A stretch of DNA of 64,000 bases from VRUE01 sp035260485 (GCA_035260485.1 DATFVC010000048.1:1-64000), one strand, 5' to 3'. Positions 42,707-51,738 are shown, numbered from the stretch's first letter. The notes: generated from the letters alone by a model not told the origin. Numbers and translations: made by a program.

Positions 42707-43180
42707 ATGGCAACCATCGAGGTACAGGGCGTCGAGGGAATGCAGTCGCTGCTCGGACAGGAGATCGGGCCGAGCGAGTGGCGCACCGTCACCCAGGCCG
42801 ACATCGACGCCTTCGCCGAGCTCTCAGGCGACGATCAGTGGATTCACGTCGACGTCGAGAAGGCGAAGAGCGAGAGCCCCTTCGGCACGACGATCGCCCA
42901 CGGCAACCTCACCCTGTCTTTGGTAGACGGCTTTCGCAAAGAGCTGATCTCCTCCACCGGCTTCGCCCTCGGCGTCAACTACGGCTGGAACAAGATCCGC
43001 TTCCCGGTCCCGGTCCCCGTGGATTCCAAAGTCCGTGGCCGCGCCGAGGTCGTCTCAGTCGACGAGAAGGGCGACGGCTGGTGGCAGGTCGTGACCCGCT
43101 TCACGCTAGAGGTCGAGGGCAACGAGAAGCCGTGTTTTGTGGGCGACTCGGTGACGCGCGTGATGGCGCCGGTCGGCTAA
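42707..43180 (+). CDS. MaoC-like hot-dog dehydratase
   Basis: The 157 residues match MaoC/R-hydratase-type hot-dog folds. SGDDQWIHVDVEKAKSESPF contains the Asp-His catalytic pair, followed by TTIAHGNLTLSLV; NYGWNKIRFPVPVPVDSKVRG is also typical. Likely substrates are acyl-CoA thioesters, such as R-3-hydroxyacyl-CoA. The start is ATG 42707, divergent from the EVE-HNH gene by 51 nt. Confidence 0.92.
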   Translation: MATIEVQGVEGMQSLLGQEIGPSEWRTVTQADIDAFAELSGDDQWIHVDVEKAKSESPFGTTIAHGNLTLSLVDGFRKELISSTGFALGVNYGWNKIRFPVPVPVDSKVRGRAEVVSVDEKGDGWWQVVTRFTLEVEGNEKPCFVGDSVTRVMAPVG

Positions 43181-43212
43181 CGACCCACCAGAGAGCCGCC
43201 GAATCGCCTGCC

Positions 43213-43356
43213 ATGCGAGTGGCGCAGACAACAGCTATCTACTACCGCGACAAGCGCGGCGTCGAACCGGGTTGGCCGATTCATCGACGGGCTGCCGGCC
43301 AAGCGTGCGGCCAAGATCGACGACTACGTCGAGGAGCACCTGAACGGCAGGTCCGA
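43213..43356 (+). pseudogene. Remnant of a HigB/Gp49-like toxin gene
   Basis: Reading from ATG 43213 gives MRVAQTTAIYYRDKRGVEP. After a frame change near 43271 the sequence continues RFIDGLPAKRAAKIDDYVEE and HLNGRS, the N-terminal half of RelE/HigB (Gp49-like) mRNA-cleaving toxins. The C-terminal half is not recognisable in any frame, although one frame stays open to 43570. The gene is therefore frameshifted and truncated. The 43181-43683 interval contains nothing else I can identify. The matching antitoxin remnant is at 44196-44414. Confidence 0.72.
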
Positions 43357-43683
43357 CGTCCCTGATGAGGATCTTGCGCACCAGCCCGGAGGGGATTGTC
43401 GCGTTGCCGTGGAACGCGAAAGTCAGCGAAGGCCGGCCTGGCGCCTCCATCCGGCGATGCGAGCCGCTCTGGCGCGACGCGATAGTCAAGAGGCTTGCGT
43501 TCCCAGGACAGCCAGCAGACGCTTCGCCGGCCGGCTGAACCTCAGTCCACTGCCACTGGGTGGGCTGTGATGCGCCGATTCGGCCACCCCTCGCGAGGTG
43601 GTTGGCCTTGGCGGCCGTTGACTCGGTCTGATGGCGCAGGGGAGACTCGATTCCGCCCGCACAACTCGACCGAGGGGGAGAAA

Positions 43684-44139
43684 ATGAAGGCTCACCATCT
43701 CGTCCCGATCGCGGCAGTGTGCGTCGCTGGCCTGCTCACCGCCTGTGGCGGTGGCTCCGATTCGGAAACCATCAAGCTGATCGAGCACGCTGAAACCGAC
43801 ACGGTCCGCCACATCGGTCCGGCGAGCGAGAAGGACTCGGTCGGCGACGTGCTCACGTTCGCCAACCCCGTCTTCAACTCCTCAAACGAAAAGCAGGTCG
43901 GATCGGACAATGGGCAGTGCGTGCGCACCGCGGCCGGTAAGGCCTGGGAGTGCATCTGGACCGTCTCCCTGTCCGGCGGACAGATGACCGTCGAGGGCCC
44001 GTTCTACGACGGCCGGGACTCAACCCTGGCGATCACCGGCGGCACCGACGAATATGAAGACGCGCGCGGGCAGATGGTGCTGCACGCCCGCAACCCCGAA
44101 GAAACCGAATACAACTTCACCTACGAAGTCGAAAAGTGA
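43684..44139 (+). CDS. Allene oxide cyclase/dirigent-like lipoprotein
   Basis: ATG 43684 follows GAGGGGGA and gives 151 residues. The signal peptide has a lipobox (GLLTACGGG). The mature part is an eight-stranded-barrel-like sequence: IKLIEHAETDTVRHIG, SVGDVLTFANPVFNSS, GQCVRTAAGKAWECIWTVSL, GGTDEYEDARGQMVLHARN. This pattern is like that of bacterial allene-oxide-cyclase-barrel lipoproteins. The ligand or reaction is unknown. Glu is mostly GAA. It sits between the two halves of a broken toxin-antitoxin pair. Confidence 0.82.
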   Translation: MKAHHLVPIAAVCVAGLLTACGGGSDSETIKLIEHAETDTVRHIGPASEKDSVGDVLTFANPVFNSSNEKQVGSDNGQCVRTAAGKAWECIWTVSLSGGQMTVEGPFYDGRDSTLAITGGTDEYEDARGQMVLHARNPEETEYNFTYEVEK

Positions 44140-44195
44140 GCCCCGGCGTCCTTGCCGCTAGACCCACTCGGTAGTGGAGGGGTCGAGGAACCTGA

Positions 44196-44414
44196 CCTAC
44201 GCCTCACCCTCAACAGGAGGTTGCCGAGCGGGCCGAAACGTCCCACTCCTTCATCTCGAAAGTCGAGGGCGGCGACCACATCCCGACGATCCCGGTGCTC
44301 AAGCGTATCCTCGCCGTGCTGGACGAGGAGCTGCTGATTGGCATCGAGCGCCAGGTACCCGACGAGGAGCCCGAGCGCGAGGTTGCGCCCGTCCCGAAGC
44401 TCGCTGCGGCCTGA
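44196..44414 (+). pseudogene. Remnant of a HigA-like XRE antitoxin gene
   Basis: The frame 44196-44414 reads QQEVAERAETSHSFISKVEG and then DHIPTIPVLKRILAVLDEEL before an acidic tail and stop. This is helices 2-5 of an XRE helix-turn-helix. The first helix is in another frame (LRLTL at about 44197-44211), and no start codon remains, so the gene is 5'-degraded. Normally it would follow the HigB-like toxin directly; here the lipoprotein gene intervenes. The rest of the 44140-44465 gap shows nothing else. Confidence 0.75.
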
Positions 44415-44465
44415 GGCTTCAGTCCCGACGGAGACGTTGAAAAAGGGCTTCGCCCAAGACAACGG

Positions 44466-45062
44466 CTAGGCCGCTGCATCGAGTCGCTTGGAGAGCTGTC
44501 CTTTGGTACTCGGCCACTCGGCTCGCAAGATCGAGTAGTGGACGCTGTCCCGCCAACTGCCGTCCCGCCGCCGCATCTCATGGCGGTGTACACCCTCCTT
44601 GATCGCCCCCAGCCTCTCAATGGCGCGCTGTGACTGCTCATTGCGGATGTCGGTTCGGAAGGCGACACGCTCAAGCCCCAGAGTCTCGAAGGCATGTGTC
44701 AGGAGCAGGAGCTTGGCCTCCGCGTTGCATCCGGTTCGCCATCGGGATCGACTGAGCCAGGTCGAGCCGATCTCCACGTGAGCATTGCTGGCGTCGAAAT
44801 CCCAATAGGAAGTCGAGCCGATGACTGAGCCGTCGTCCGTGGCGAGGATCGCCAACGGTAGACGGCGATTCGCCCCTCGGTCGGCAAGCGCATCCTCGAT
44901 CCAAGCGCGTGCCTGATCGAGATCGGCCGGGCGGGGGTAAGGGAGCCAGGCGAAGATCTCTTCGGCGTCGGCGGCTGCCAGCAGGCCAGAGGCGTACTCG
45001 ATGCGCAGCGGTTCGATGCGCACAAGGTCGCCGAAAAGCTCGATCGCTTCCAGCGAGTTCAT
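44466..45062 (-). CDS. GNAT N-acetyltransferase (RimJ/RimL-like)
   Basis: The 198 residues match the RimJ/RimL-type acetyltransferases: IGSTSYWDFDASNAHVEIGS (strand 4), WLSRSRWRTGCNAEAKLLLL (acetyl-CoA loop, atypical with TGCNAE) and ERVAFRTDIRNEQSQRAIER followed by LGAIKEG. The substrate is unknown. The start at ATG 45062 is divergent from a Nudix gene (77 nt). Confidence 0.88.
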   Translation of the reverse strand: MNSLEAIELFGDLVRIEPLRIEYASGLLAAADAEEIFAWLPYPRPADLDQARAWIEDALADRGANRRLPLAILATDDGSVIGSTSYWDFDASNAHVEIGSTWLSRSRWRTGCNAEAKLLLLTHAFETLGLERVAFRTDIRNEQSQRAIERLGAIKEGVHRHEMRRRDGSWRDSVHYSILRAEWPSTKGQLSKRLDAAA

Positions 45063-45139
45063 GCAGCGCGATCCTTGCAGGCGAGTGCTGAGCTATGCGC
45101 CGTCGAGTCGATCTGTGATTGCCTCGGAAGGCGACGCGC

Positions 45140-45658
45140 ATGGATGCAACTACGCTTCCGCGCATTGCCTTTCGAGACTCCTATCTCTGGCGACTCCGAC
45201 AGACCGTAGGGCACGACCTCGTCCTAATGCCCGGGGCGATGGTCGCCGTACAGCAAGCCGATCAGCGCGTCCTGCTGACCAAGCGGATCGATGACAGGTC
45301 TTGGTGCTTGCCCGCGGGCGCTGCGGAGCCGGGCGGGAGCTTTGCCCGAACGGCGATAGAGGAGCTGGCCGAGGAGACCGGGATCAAGGTCTTGGAGCGT
45401 GACCTGATCCCGTTCGGCTGCCTCTCTGAGGCCGAGGAGCACACGATCCATTACCCCAACGGCGATGTCACGCACTGCTTCGCTCTTTGCTTCCTGGCAA
45501 GGGCCTGGAAAGGAGACCCCCGTCCTGACCAGCAAGAGTCGGCTGAGGCGAGGTTCGTAGACATGGATGCGTTGCTCGAGCCGCTGCACGCTCCAACCGC
45601 GCACGCCCTCGCACTCCTGGCGGCCTATCTCCGCTCGGGTGCGTTCCAAGTGCGTTAG
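45140..45658 (+). CDS. Nudix hydrolase
   Basis: ATG 45140 gives 172 residues (an in-frame TTG at 45119 is possible). The Nudix box is GAAEPGGSFARTAIEELAEE followed by TG. It departs from the consensus: Gly replaces the first Glu after PG, and Glu replaces Arg in the RE pair, while the metal-binding EExxEE core is kept. A nucleotide-diphosphate substrate is likely but unspecified. Terminator-like sequences follow at 45718-45741. Confidence 0.88.
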   Translation: MDATTLPRIAFRDSYLWRLRQTVGHDLVLMPGAMVAVQQADQRVLLTKRIDDRSWCLPAGAAEPGGSFARTAIEELAEETGIKVLERDLIPFGCLSEAEEHTIHYPNGDVTHCFALCFLARAWKGDPRPDQQESAEARFVDMDALLEPLHAPTAHALALLAAYLRSGAFQVR

Positions 45659-45717
45659 GCCCCGAGGCGTCGCCCCCGGGGCCGAGCCGGGGCTCAGCCC
45701 AGGCGTGGCTATGGGGC

Positions 45718-45741
45718 GGCGCCCGCCGATTGACGGGCGCC
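45718..45741. terminator. Bidirectional terminator-like hairpin
   Basis: GGCGCCCG and CGGGCGCC form a perfect 8-bp stem with an 8-nt loop between the convergent Nudix and cupredoxin genes. No U-run is present. Confidence 0.6.
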
Positions 45742-45756
45742 CCAGGCGCAGCTCAG

Positions 45757-46209
45757 CTATTTGACGGTGAGCGTGCCTTCCATGCCCGCTTCGCGGTGGC
45801 CCGGCACCGAGCAGTAGAAGGTGTAGGTGCCTGGTTTCAGGTTCACCGCGGTCGACGTTTCTTCGCTGGCGATCAGGGCGGTTTTGCCGACTTCTTTGCC
45901 GCTTGAGTCTTCGATCGCCACGTCGTGGGTCAGCCCCTGGGGATTGTTGAAGTCGATCGTCACCTTGCCGGCTTTGGCTTCGGCTTCGGTGGTGGTGTAG
46001 GCGAGTTCGCCATTCGGGTCGGCTTCGAATTTGACGGTCGAGCCGCCGCCTTCGCTTCCCCCGGCTTCCTTGCCGCCTTCGGCCGCGGCGCCGGCGTTTG
46101 CTTCGCCGCCGCTGGAGGTCGAGGTGGTGGTGGTCGAGTTGCTGCTTCCACAGGCGACGAGGGCAGCGGAAGCGAGTGCGAGTAGGAGCAGCGCGGCGAG
46201 CTTCTTCAT
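45757..46209 (-). CDS. Plastocyanin/azurin-like copper lipoprotein
   Basis: The 150 residues start MKKLAALLLLALASAALVAC, a lipoprotein signal. A Ser/Thr/Gly-rich linker (about 22-58) precedes a cupredoxin domain: THDVAIED supplies the first His, and FYCSVPGHREAGMEG the Cys, second His and Met of a type 1 copper site. It probably carries electrons at the outer face of the membrane. No oxidase or reductase genes are adjacent. Glu/Lys codons favour GAA/AAA. Confidence 0.92.
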   Translation of the reverse strand: MKKLAALLLLALASAALVACGSSNSTTTTSTSSGGEANAGAAAEGGKEAGGSEGGGSTVKFEADPNGELAYTTTEAEAKAGKVTIDFNNPQGLTHDVAIEDSSGKEVGKTALIASEETSTAVNLKPGTYTFYCSVPGHREAGMEGTLTVK

Positions 46210-46303
46210 CGGACTGGATCCTTTCCTGGGGGAATGCTCAGGGAGAGACCTTAGACGGTTCTAAAGCTGTCTGGCTCGGATACGGCCGCTGGCGCGGCGC
46301 GGT

Positions 46304-47149
46304 TCAGCGGCCCTTGAACTCGGGCTTCTCGCCGCTGAAGAACGCGATCGCGCCTTCGCGCAGGTCCTCGGTCGCCATGCTGTCGGCGATTCCGTGCCGC
46401 TCCAGCTGCAGGTGCTCGGTGAGCCTGTTCTCGATGCTCTGGTTGCAGAGCCGTTTCGCCATCTTCACGTAGAAAGGCGCCTTCGCGGCCAGCTTTGCGG
46501 CCTTTGCGCGGGCGGTTTCCATCAGGTCGTCGGGAGCAACGACCTCCGAGACCAGGCCCTCTTCGAGCGCGTCGGCAGCGGTCATGTTGGGGTCTTCGAG
46601 CAGAATTTCCAGCGCCCGGCTAGGCCCGACCACGCGCGGCAGGAAGTAGGTCATGCCCCCGTCGGGCGAGGCGCCGATCCGCCCGTAGGCGCAGGCGACG
46701 AAGGCCTTCTCGGAGGCGATCCGGATGTCGCAGGCCAGCGCCAGCGAAAAGCCCGCTCCGGCTGCGGCGCCGTTGACCGCCGCGATCACCGGATAGGGGA
46801 TACGTCGCAGGTCGATGATCGCCGTGTGCAGCGCCTCGGCCCCGCGCCGCACCTGCGCGGGCAGGTCGATCGCGTCGTCTTCGACGCCGGTTTTGAAGCT
46901 GTTGATGTCGCCGCCAGAGCAGAACGCCTTGCCGGCGCCGGTGACGATCAGCGCCCGCAGCGGCGCCTGGTCGGCGAACCAGGCGAAGGCGGTCCCCAGA
47001 TCCAAGATCATCTCGGGGCTCATCGCGTTGAAGCTGTCGGCGCGATCGAGGGTGAGGGTGCCGATCTCGCCGTCGATCTCGATTCGCAGCGTGGTCAGCT
47101 CGGGGGGACTGATGGTCTGGGTCGTCATCTCGCTCTCCATGTCTGGCAT
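46304..47149 (-). CDS. Enoyl-CoA hydratase/isomerase family protein
   Basis: This crotonase-fold enzyme has up to 281 residues. TLTLDRADSFNAMSPEMIL, the oxyanion-hole segment GAGKAFCSGGDINSF, and VIAAVNGAAAGAGFSLALAC then IASEKAFVACAYGRIGASPD are diagnostic. The hydratase Glu pair is not obvious: one position reads AYGRIGASPDGG, so the exact reaction is open. Starts at 47149, 47140 or 47128 are possible. The 41-nt divergent spacer to uvrC contains TGGCCAACTGGCCA. Confidence 0.9.
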   Translation of the reverse strand: MPDMESEMTTQTISPPELTTLRIEIDGEIGTLTLDRADSFNAMSPEMILDLGTAFAWFADQAPLRALIVTGAGKAFCSGGDINSFKTGVEDDAIDLPAQVRRGAEALHTAIIDLRRIPYPVIAAVNGAAAGAGFSLALACDIRIASEKAFVACAYGRIGASPDGGMTYFLPRVVGPSRALEILLEDPNMTAADALEEGLVSEVVAPDDLMETARAKAAKLAAKAPFYVKMAKRLCNQSIENRLTEHLQLERHGIADSMATEDLREGAIAFFSGEKPEFKGR

Positions 47150-47190
47150 GTCACTTTGGCCAACTGGCCAGGAGCCTACCCTTTGGTCGA

Positions 47191-49071
47191 GTGAGCGAAA
47201 GCGACCAAGACACCTCTCGCGCGGAGCGGCTGGCGCGGCGGCGCCGCGAGCTGCCGGATTCCCCCGGCGTCTACCTCTTCTACGAAGGTGACGACGAGCT
47301 GCTCTACGTCGGCAAGGCGCGCTCGATCCGCAAACGCGTCACCTCCCATTTCTCGAGTGGAGAGACCCGGCTCACCTCCCGCGTCGACCGCATCGACGTC
47401 CTCGTCACCGCGACCGAGGCCGAGGCGCTGCTGGCCGAGCAGAGCTTCATCAAGCGTCACCGGCCGCGCTTCAACATCCGCCTGCGCGACGACAAGTCCT
47501 ACCCCTACGTCTGCGTCAGCCTCGACGAGGACTATCCGCGGGTCTACTTCACCCGTGAGAAGCACCGCGCCGGCCGTGCCTACTTCGGCCCCTTCTCGAG
47601 CGCCAAGCGGGTACGCGAGACGCTCGACTTGCTCGGCAAGCTCTTCCAGTTCCGCACCTGCGAGGGGGCGGAGCCCGGCCGCCGTTCGGGCAGCCCCTGC
47701 CTCGACTACTACATCAAGCGCTGCGGGGCTCCCTGTGTTGGCTACGTCAGCCAGGAGGAGTACCGGCGCAATATCGACGCGATCGTCGACTTTCTCTCCG
47801 GGCGCTACCGGCGGGTCGAGGCCGACGAGCAGGTGAAGATGGAGGAGGCTGCGGCGGGGCGTGAGTTCGAGCGGGCGGCGCTGCACCGCGATCGGCTCAA
47901 GGCGATCCAGTCGCTGTTCGAGCGCCAGCGGGTCGCCGGCGGCTCGGTCGGCACCGCCGACCTGATCGGAGTCGCGACCGAGGGGGCGGACGCCAACGCC
48001 CAGGTCTTCCAGGTGCGCGACGGGATCCTCGCCGAGCGCCAGAGCTTCTACCTCGACAATCAGGCCGAACGCGAGCCGGCCGAGGTCGCCGAGGAGTTCA
48101 TCGGCCAGTACTACTCGGCCTCGCCGGCGATGCCGCGGACGATCGTTGTCGGCCCCTACCTGCGCGAGCGGGCCGAGCTGCTGGCGGCGGCGCTGGGTGA
48201 GAAGCGCGGCTCGCCGGTCGAGGTTCGGGTGGCCGAGCGCGGCGACAAGCGCCGCCTGCGTGAGCTGGCCGAGCGCAATGCCCGTCTCGCCCTCGACCAG
48301 GACCGGTTGCGGCGCGAGCACCGGCGCCAGCGCCGGGTCGATTCGCTCGCCGACCTGCGCGAGGCGCTGGTGATGGAGGAGCTGCCGATCCGGATCGAGG
48401 GCTTCGATATCTCCAACCTCGGCGGCGAGCACACTGTCGCCTCGATGGTCGTCTTCGAGGGCGGCGCGACCAAGAAGTCCGACTACCGCCGCTTCCGGGT
48501 CCGCGGCGAGCGCAGCAATGGGTCCGACGACTTCGCTTCCATGGAGGAGGTGTTGAGCCGTCGCGTCAGTCGCTACGAGGAGCAGGTGGACCTCTCGCCG
48601 CACGACGGCAAACGCGACGAGAGCTTCGCAGCGTTGCCCTCGCTGGTCGTGGTCGATGGCGGCAAGGGCCAGCTCGCCGCTGCGATGCGCGCCCTCGGTC
48701 CGTTCGCCCAACGCGGCGTCACGGTGATCTCTCTGGCCAAGCGCCAGGAGGAGGTCTATGTGCCCGGCAGACGGGCGCCGATCGACCTGCCGGCCGGCTC
48801 CGAGGCATCGAAGCTGCTGCAACGAGTGCGCGACGAGGCGCACCGCTTCGCGATCGACCACCACCGCGGCCGTCGCGACCGGGCGATGACCAGCTCGGTG
48901 CTCGATGACCTGAAGGGCGTCGGCCCGGCCCGCAAGCGCGCCTTCCTCAAGCACTTCGGCTCGCCCGAGCGGTTCCTTGCGGCGAGCCGCGAGGAGCTGG
49001 AGTCGGTGCCCGGTGTCCCCGGCAAGCTGGCGCGCGAGATCCACGAGCAGCTGCATCGGACCGGCGGCTGA
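47191..49071 (+). CDS. uvrC: Excinuclease ABC subunit C
   Basis: UvrC makes both incisions in nucleotide excision repair. The 626 residues show an N-terminal GIY-YIG domain (about 15-95: PGVYLFYEGDDELLYVGKAR), a Cys-containing region (PCLDYYIKRCGAPCVGY), the UVR motif (about 205-240), the RNase H-like C-terminal nuclease (about 395-560: IEGFDISNLGGEHTVASMVV, VVVDGGKGQLAAA) and tandem HhH (about 575-625). The start is GTG 47191. It overlaps nothing and is followed 3 nt later by rapZ. Confidence 0.97.
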   Translation: MSESDQDTSRAERLARRRRELPDSPGVYLFYEGDDELLYVGKARSIRKRVTSHFSSGETRLTSRVDRIDVLVTATEAEALLAEQSFIKRHRPRFNIRLRDDKSYPYVCVSLDEDYPRVYFTREKHRAGRAYFGPFSSAKRVRETLDLLGKLFQFRTCEGAEPGRRSGSPCLDYYIKRCGAPCVGYVSQEEYRRNIDAIVDFLSGRYRRVEADEQVKMEEAAAGREFERAALHRDRLKAIQSLFERQRVAGGSVGTADLIGVATEGADANAQVFQVRDGILAERQSFYLDNQAEREPAEVAEEFIGQYYSASPAMPRTIVVGPYLRERAELLAAALGEKRGSPVEVRVAERGDKRRLRELAERNARLALDQDRLRREHRRQRRVDSLADLREALVMEELPIRIEGFDISNLGGEHTVASMVVFEGGATKKSDYRRFRVRGERSNGSDDFASMEEVLSRRVSRYEEQVDLSPHDGKRDESFAALPSLVVVDGGKGQLAAAMRALGPFAQRGVTVISLAKRQEEVYVPGRRAPIDLPAGSEASKLLQRVRDEAHRFAIDHHRGRRDRAMTSSVLDDLKGVGPARKRAFLKHFGSPERFLAASREELESVPGVPGKLAREIHEQLHRTGG

Positions 49072-49074
49072 GAC

Positions 49075-50001
49075 ATGGCGAAGACCGTCAAGCGCAAAGA
49101 GACGGCGGCGCGGAAAGGCGATGGTGCTCGGGCGGGCCGCGCCGTCGACCTCGTCCTGATCACCGGCCACTCCGGGGCCGGAAAGTCGGAGGCGATCGCT
49201 GCCTTCGAGGACGGTGGCTACTTCTGCGTCGACAACCTGCCGCCGCGGATGATCGGCAGCCTCGGTGAGCTGTTCCGCCACGAGGGCAGTGGGGTGGAGC
49301 GGGCCGCTGTCGTCTCCGACGTGCGCGGGGGCGAGTACTTCGAGGGCCTGATCCAGGTCCTGGACGAGCTCGAGGCGGACGGCCTCAAGCCGACGCTGCT
49401 GTTCCTCGAGGCCGACGAGGAGACCCTGCTCGACCGCTACAAGGAGACGCGCCGGCGCCATCCGCTTGCCCCTGAGGGACGGATCGTCGACGGCATCCGC
49501 GCCGAGCGCGAGCTGCTGGCGCCCCTGCGTGAGCGGGCCGACATCGTGATGGACAGCACCGGTCTGACCGGCGGCCAGCTGCGACGGCGGATCGCCGAGG
49601 AGATGTTGGGCGGTCACGACAGCGGCAAGCTGGCCCTTACCCTGCTCACCTTCGGCTTCAAGAACGGGCCGCCGCGCGACGCCGATCTCACCCTCGACGT
49701 TCGTTTTCTGCCCAACCCTCACTACGTCGACGAGCTGCGGCCACAGACGGGTCTCGACGAGCCGGTGCGCGCCTACGTCGAGTCGGGAACGCAGGCGGGG
49801 GAGTTCTACGGGCGGCTGCTGCCGCTACTGGAGTTCCTCGTCCCGGCCTACGTCGCCGAGGGCAAGAGCCACCTGACGATCGCCGTCGGCTGCACCGGCG
49901 GCAGGCACCGCTCGGTGACCGTCGCCGACCGCATCCGCCGCGCGCTGGAGGGCCGCGAGGGGGTCGTCGTAAGGGTCAAGCACCGCGACCTCGAGCCCTA
50001 G
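49075..50001 (+). CDS. rapZ: RNase adapter/nucleotide-binding protein RapZ (YvcJ family)
   Basis: This P-loop protein has 308 residues. VLITGHSGAGKSEAIAAFED is Walker A, GGYFCVDNLPPRMIGSL follows, and LEADEETLLDRYKETRRRHP and the C-terminal IAVGCTGGRHRSVTVADRI are family signatures. It carries an extra basic N-terminus of about 20 residues. In firmicutes and actinobacteria it normally precedes yvcK and whiA; here an ABC transporter follows instead. Its role in actinobacteria is not settled; GTP/ATP hydrolysis is known for the family. Confidence 0.95.
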   Translation: MAKTVKRKETAARKGDGARAGRAVDLVLITGHSGAGKSEAIAAFEDGGYFCVDNLPPRMIGSLGELFRHEGSGVERAAVVSDVRGGEYFEGLIQVLDELEADGLKPTLLFLEADEETLLDRYKETRRRHPLAPEGRIVDGIRAERELLAPLRERADIVMDSTGLTGGQLRRRIAEEMLGGHDSGKLALTLLTFGFKNGPPRDADLTLDVRFLPNPHYVDELRPQTGLDEPVRAYVESGTQAGEFYGRLLPLLEFLVPAYVAEGKSHLTIAVGCTGGRHRSVTVADRIRRALEGREGVVVRVKHRDLEP

Positions 50002-50021
50002 GCTCATAGACTCACTCGGCT

Positions 50022-50882
50022 TTGTCCGAGGACTCCAAGCCCGTCATCTCCATCCGCGGCCTGCGCAAGAGCTATGGCGACGTCGAGGCGGTGCGCGGCA
50101 TCGACCTCGAGGTGCGAGCCGGTGAGGTCTTCGCCTTCCTCGGTCCCAACGGGGCTGGCAAGACGACCACGGTGGAGATCCTCGAGGGCTACCGCAAGCG
50201 CAGCGGCGGGGAGGTGGCGGTCCTCGGCGAGGACCCCGAGCACGCCGGCCGTCACTGGCGCGAGAGGATTGGGATCGTCCTGCAGAGCTGCCGCCTCGAC
50301 CCTTATCTGACCGTGCGCGAGTCGCTGTCCCTCTACGCCGGCTACTACGACGCGCCGCGGCCGATCGAGGAGACGATCGAGCTGGTCGGCCTGACTGGCA
50401 AGGCGGACGCCCGCGCCGGCTCGCTCTCCGGCGGCCAGCAGCGCCGCCTCGACGTTGGCATGGCGCTGATCGGCGATCCCGAGCTTCTCTTTCTCGACGA
50501 GCCGACGACCGGCTTCGACCCCTCGGCGCGGCGCCAGGCCTGGGAGACGATTGCCGGCCTGCGCGAGCTGGGCAAGACGGTGTTCCTGACCACTCACTAC
50601 ATGGATGAGGCGCAGCGGCTCGCCGACCGGGTGACGATCATCGCCGGCGGTGAGATCGTCGCCCGCGGCACCCCCGAGGATCTCGGCGATCGCGAGAGCC
50701 GGCCGGCGCGGATCAGCTACCGCGAAGACGGGCGCGAGGTGGCGCTGGAGACGACGACCCCGGTCCAGACCCTGAACGAGCTGACTGGCAGGGCGCTCGC
50801 AGAGGGCCGCGATCTGGAGGGGCTGGAGGTCACCCGGCCCAGCCTCGAGGACGTCTACCTGGAGCTGACCGACCAGACATGA
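50022..50882 (+). CDS. ABC transporter ATP-binding protein (ABC-2 type exporter)
   Basis: The 286 residues have Walker A GPNGAGKTTTVEILEG, signature LSGGQQRRLDVGMALIG and Walker B LLFLDEPTTGFDPSARRQ, of the DrrA/CcmA-like exporter class. The start is probably TTG 50022. A C-terminal extension (about 225-286) resembles the regulatory tail of drug-export ATPases. It overlaps the permease gene by 4 nt. The substrate is unknown; drugs or lipids are typical. Confidence 0.93.
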   Translation: MSEDSKPVISIRGLRKSYGDVEAVRGIDLEVRAGEVFAFLGPNGAGKTTTVEILEGYRKRSGGEVAVLGEDPEHAGRHWRERIGIVLQSCRLDPYLTVRESLSLYAGYYDAPRPIEETIELVGLTGKADARAGSLSGGQQRRLDVGMALIGDPELLFLDEPTTGFDPSARRQAWETIAGLRELGKTVFLTTHYMDEAQRLADRVTIIAGGEIVARGTPEDLGDRESRPARISYREDGREVALETTTPVQTLNELTGRALAEGRDLEGLEVTRPSLEDVYLELTDQT

Positions 50883-51640
50883 ACCTCGTCTGGCACCAGT
50901 TCCGCTACGACCAGAAGGTCTTCTGGCGCAACCCGGCCTCGGTCTTCTTCACCGTCGGCTTCCCGGTCATCCTGCTGTTGATCTTCGCCACCGTCTTCGG
51001 CGGCCAGACCGTCGACGTCCGCGGCGGGATCAAGACGACGACCTACTACGTGCCGGCGATCATCACCCTCTCAGTGATCTCGGCGACGATGCAGTCGCTG
51101 GCGATGTCGCTGGTGATCGCACGCGAGGACGGGCGCCTGAAGCGCGGCCGCGGCACGCCGATGCCGCCGTGGGTCTTCATCGCCGGCCGCATCGGCAACT
51201 CGATCGTCGTCGCACTGCTGATGATGGCCCTGATCGCGGCGATCGGCCGCCTCGCCTACGGCGTCGCGATCCCCTGGGACCGGCTGCCGGCAATCGTGCT
51301 CACCCTGGTCGTCGGCGCCGCCGCTTTCTGCTGCCTCGGCATCGCCCTGACCGCGGCGATCCCCTCCCAGGACGCTGCGGCGCCGATCGTCAACGCCCTG
51401 CTGCTGCCGCTCTACTTCCTCTCCGGCGTCTTCATCCCCGATGACCAGCTGCCCAGCGGTGTCATCCATTTCGCCGACGCATTTCCGATCCGGCACTTCT
51501 TCGAGGCCTTCTTCGACGCCTACGTGCCGGCCGGCGGCGCCGCGATCTCCTGGGGCAACCTGGCAGTCGTCGCGATCTGGGGCGTGGTCGGCGCGTTTCT
51601 CGCCGTCCGCTACTTCCGCTGGACCCCGCGCAGCGGCTGA
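50879..51640 (+). CDS. ABC-2 type permease
   Basis: The 253-residue membrane partner of the preceding ATPase has six predicted segments (about 22-42, 60-80, 105-130, 140-165, 172-192, 222-242). The conserved ABC-2 sequence LLLPLYFLSGVFIPDDQLP is present. ATG 50879 overlaps the ATPase gene by 4 nt. The pair interrupts the usual rapZ-yvcK-whiA-gap order. Confidence 0.92.
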   Translation: MNLVWHQFRYDQKVFWRNPASVFFTVGFPVILLLIFATVFGGQTVDVRGGIKTTTYYVPAIITLSVISATMQSLAMSLVIAREDGRLKRGRGTPMPPWVFIAGRIGNSIVVALLMMALIAAIGRLAYGVAIPWDRLPAIVLTLVVGAAAFCCLGIALTAAIPSQDAAAPIVNALLLPLYFLSGVFIPDDQLPSGVIHFADAFPIRHFFEAFFDAYVPAGGAAISWGNLAVVAIWGVVGAFLAVRYFRWTPRSG

Positions 51641-51738
51641 CGAACCCCCCGTTGTGCATCGCATAGGAACAAAAAGGAGGGAGCGTCAACGCGGCGGGCG
51701 GCACTCGTCCTGGTTGGCCCTATAGCCTCCCCGGCCCG

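Noticed and set aside
43235..43489. 84-residue minus-strand frame in the toxin remnant
   Set aside because: It overlaps the recognisable HigB-like remnant on the plus strand and has no family features of its own.
47151..47190. TGGCCAACTGGCCA as an operator between the enoyl-CoA hydratase and uvrC
   Set aside because: It is short, only partly palindromic, and no regulator gene lies nearby; chance occurrence in GC-rich DNA is likely.
47176..49722. 848-residue open frame opposite uvrC and rapZ
   Set aside because: It is a shadow of two well-conserved genes. Its product is Arg/Gly/Leu/Asp-rich without recognisable motifs, as expected opposite GC-rich coding DNA.
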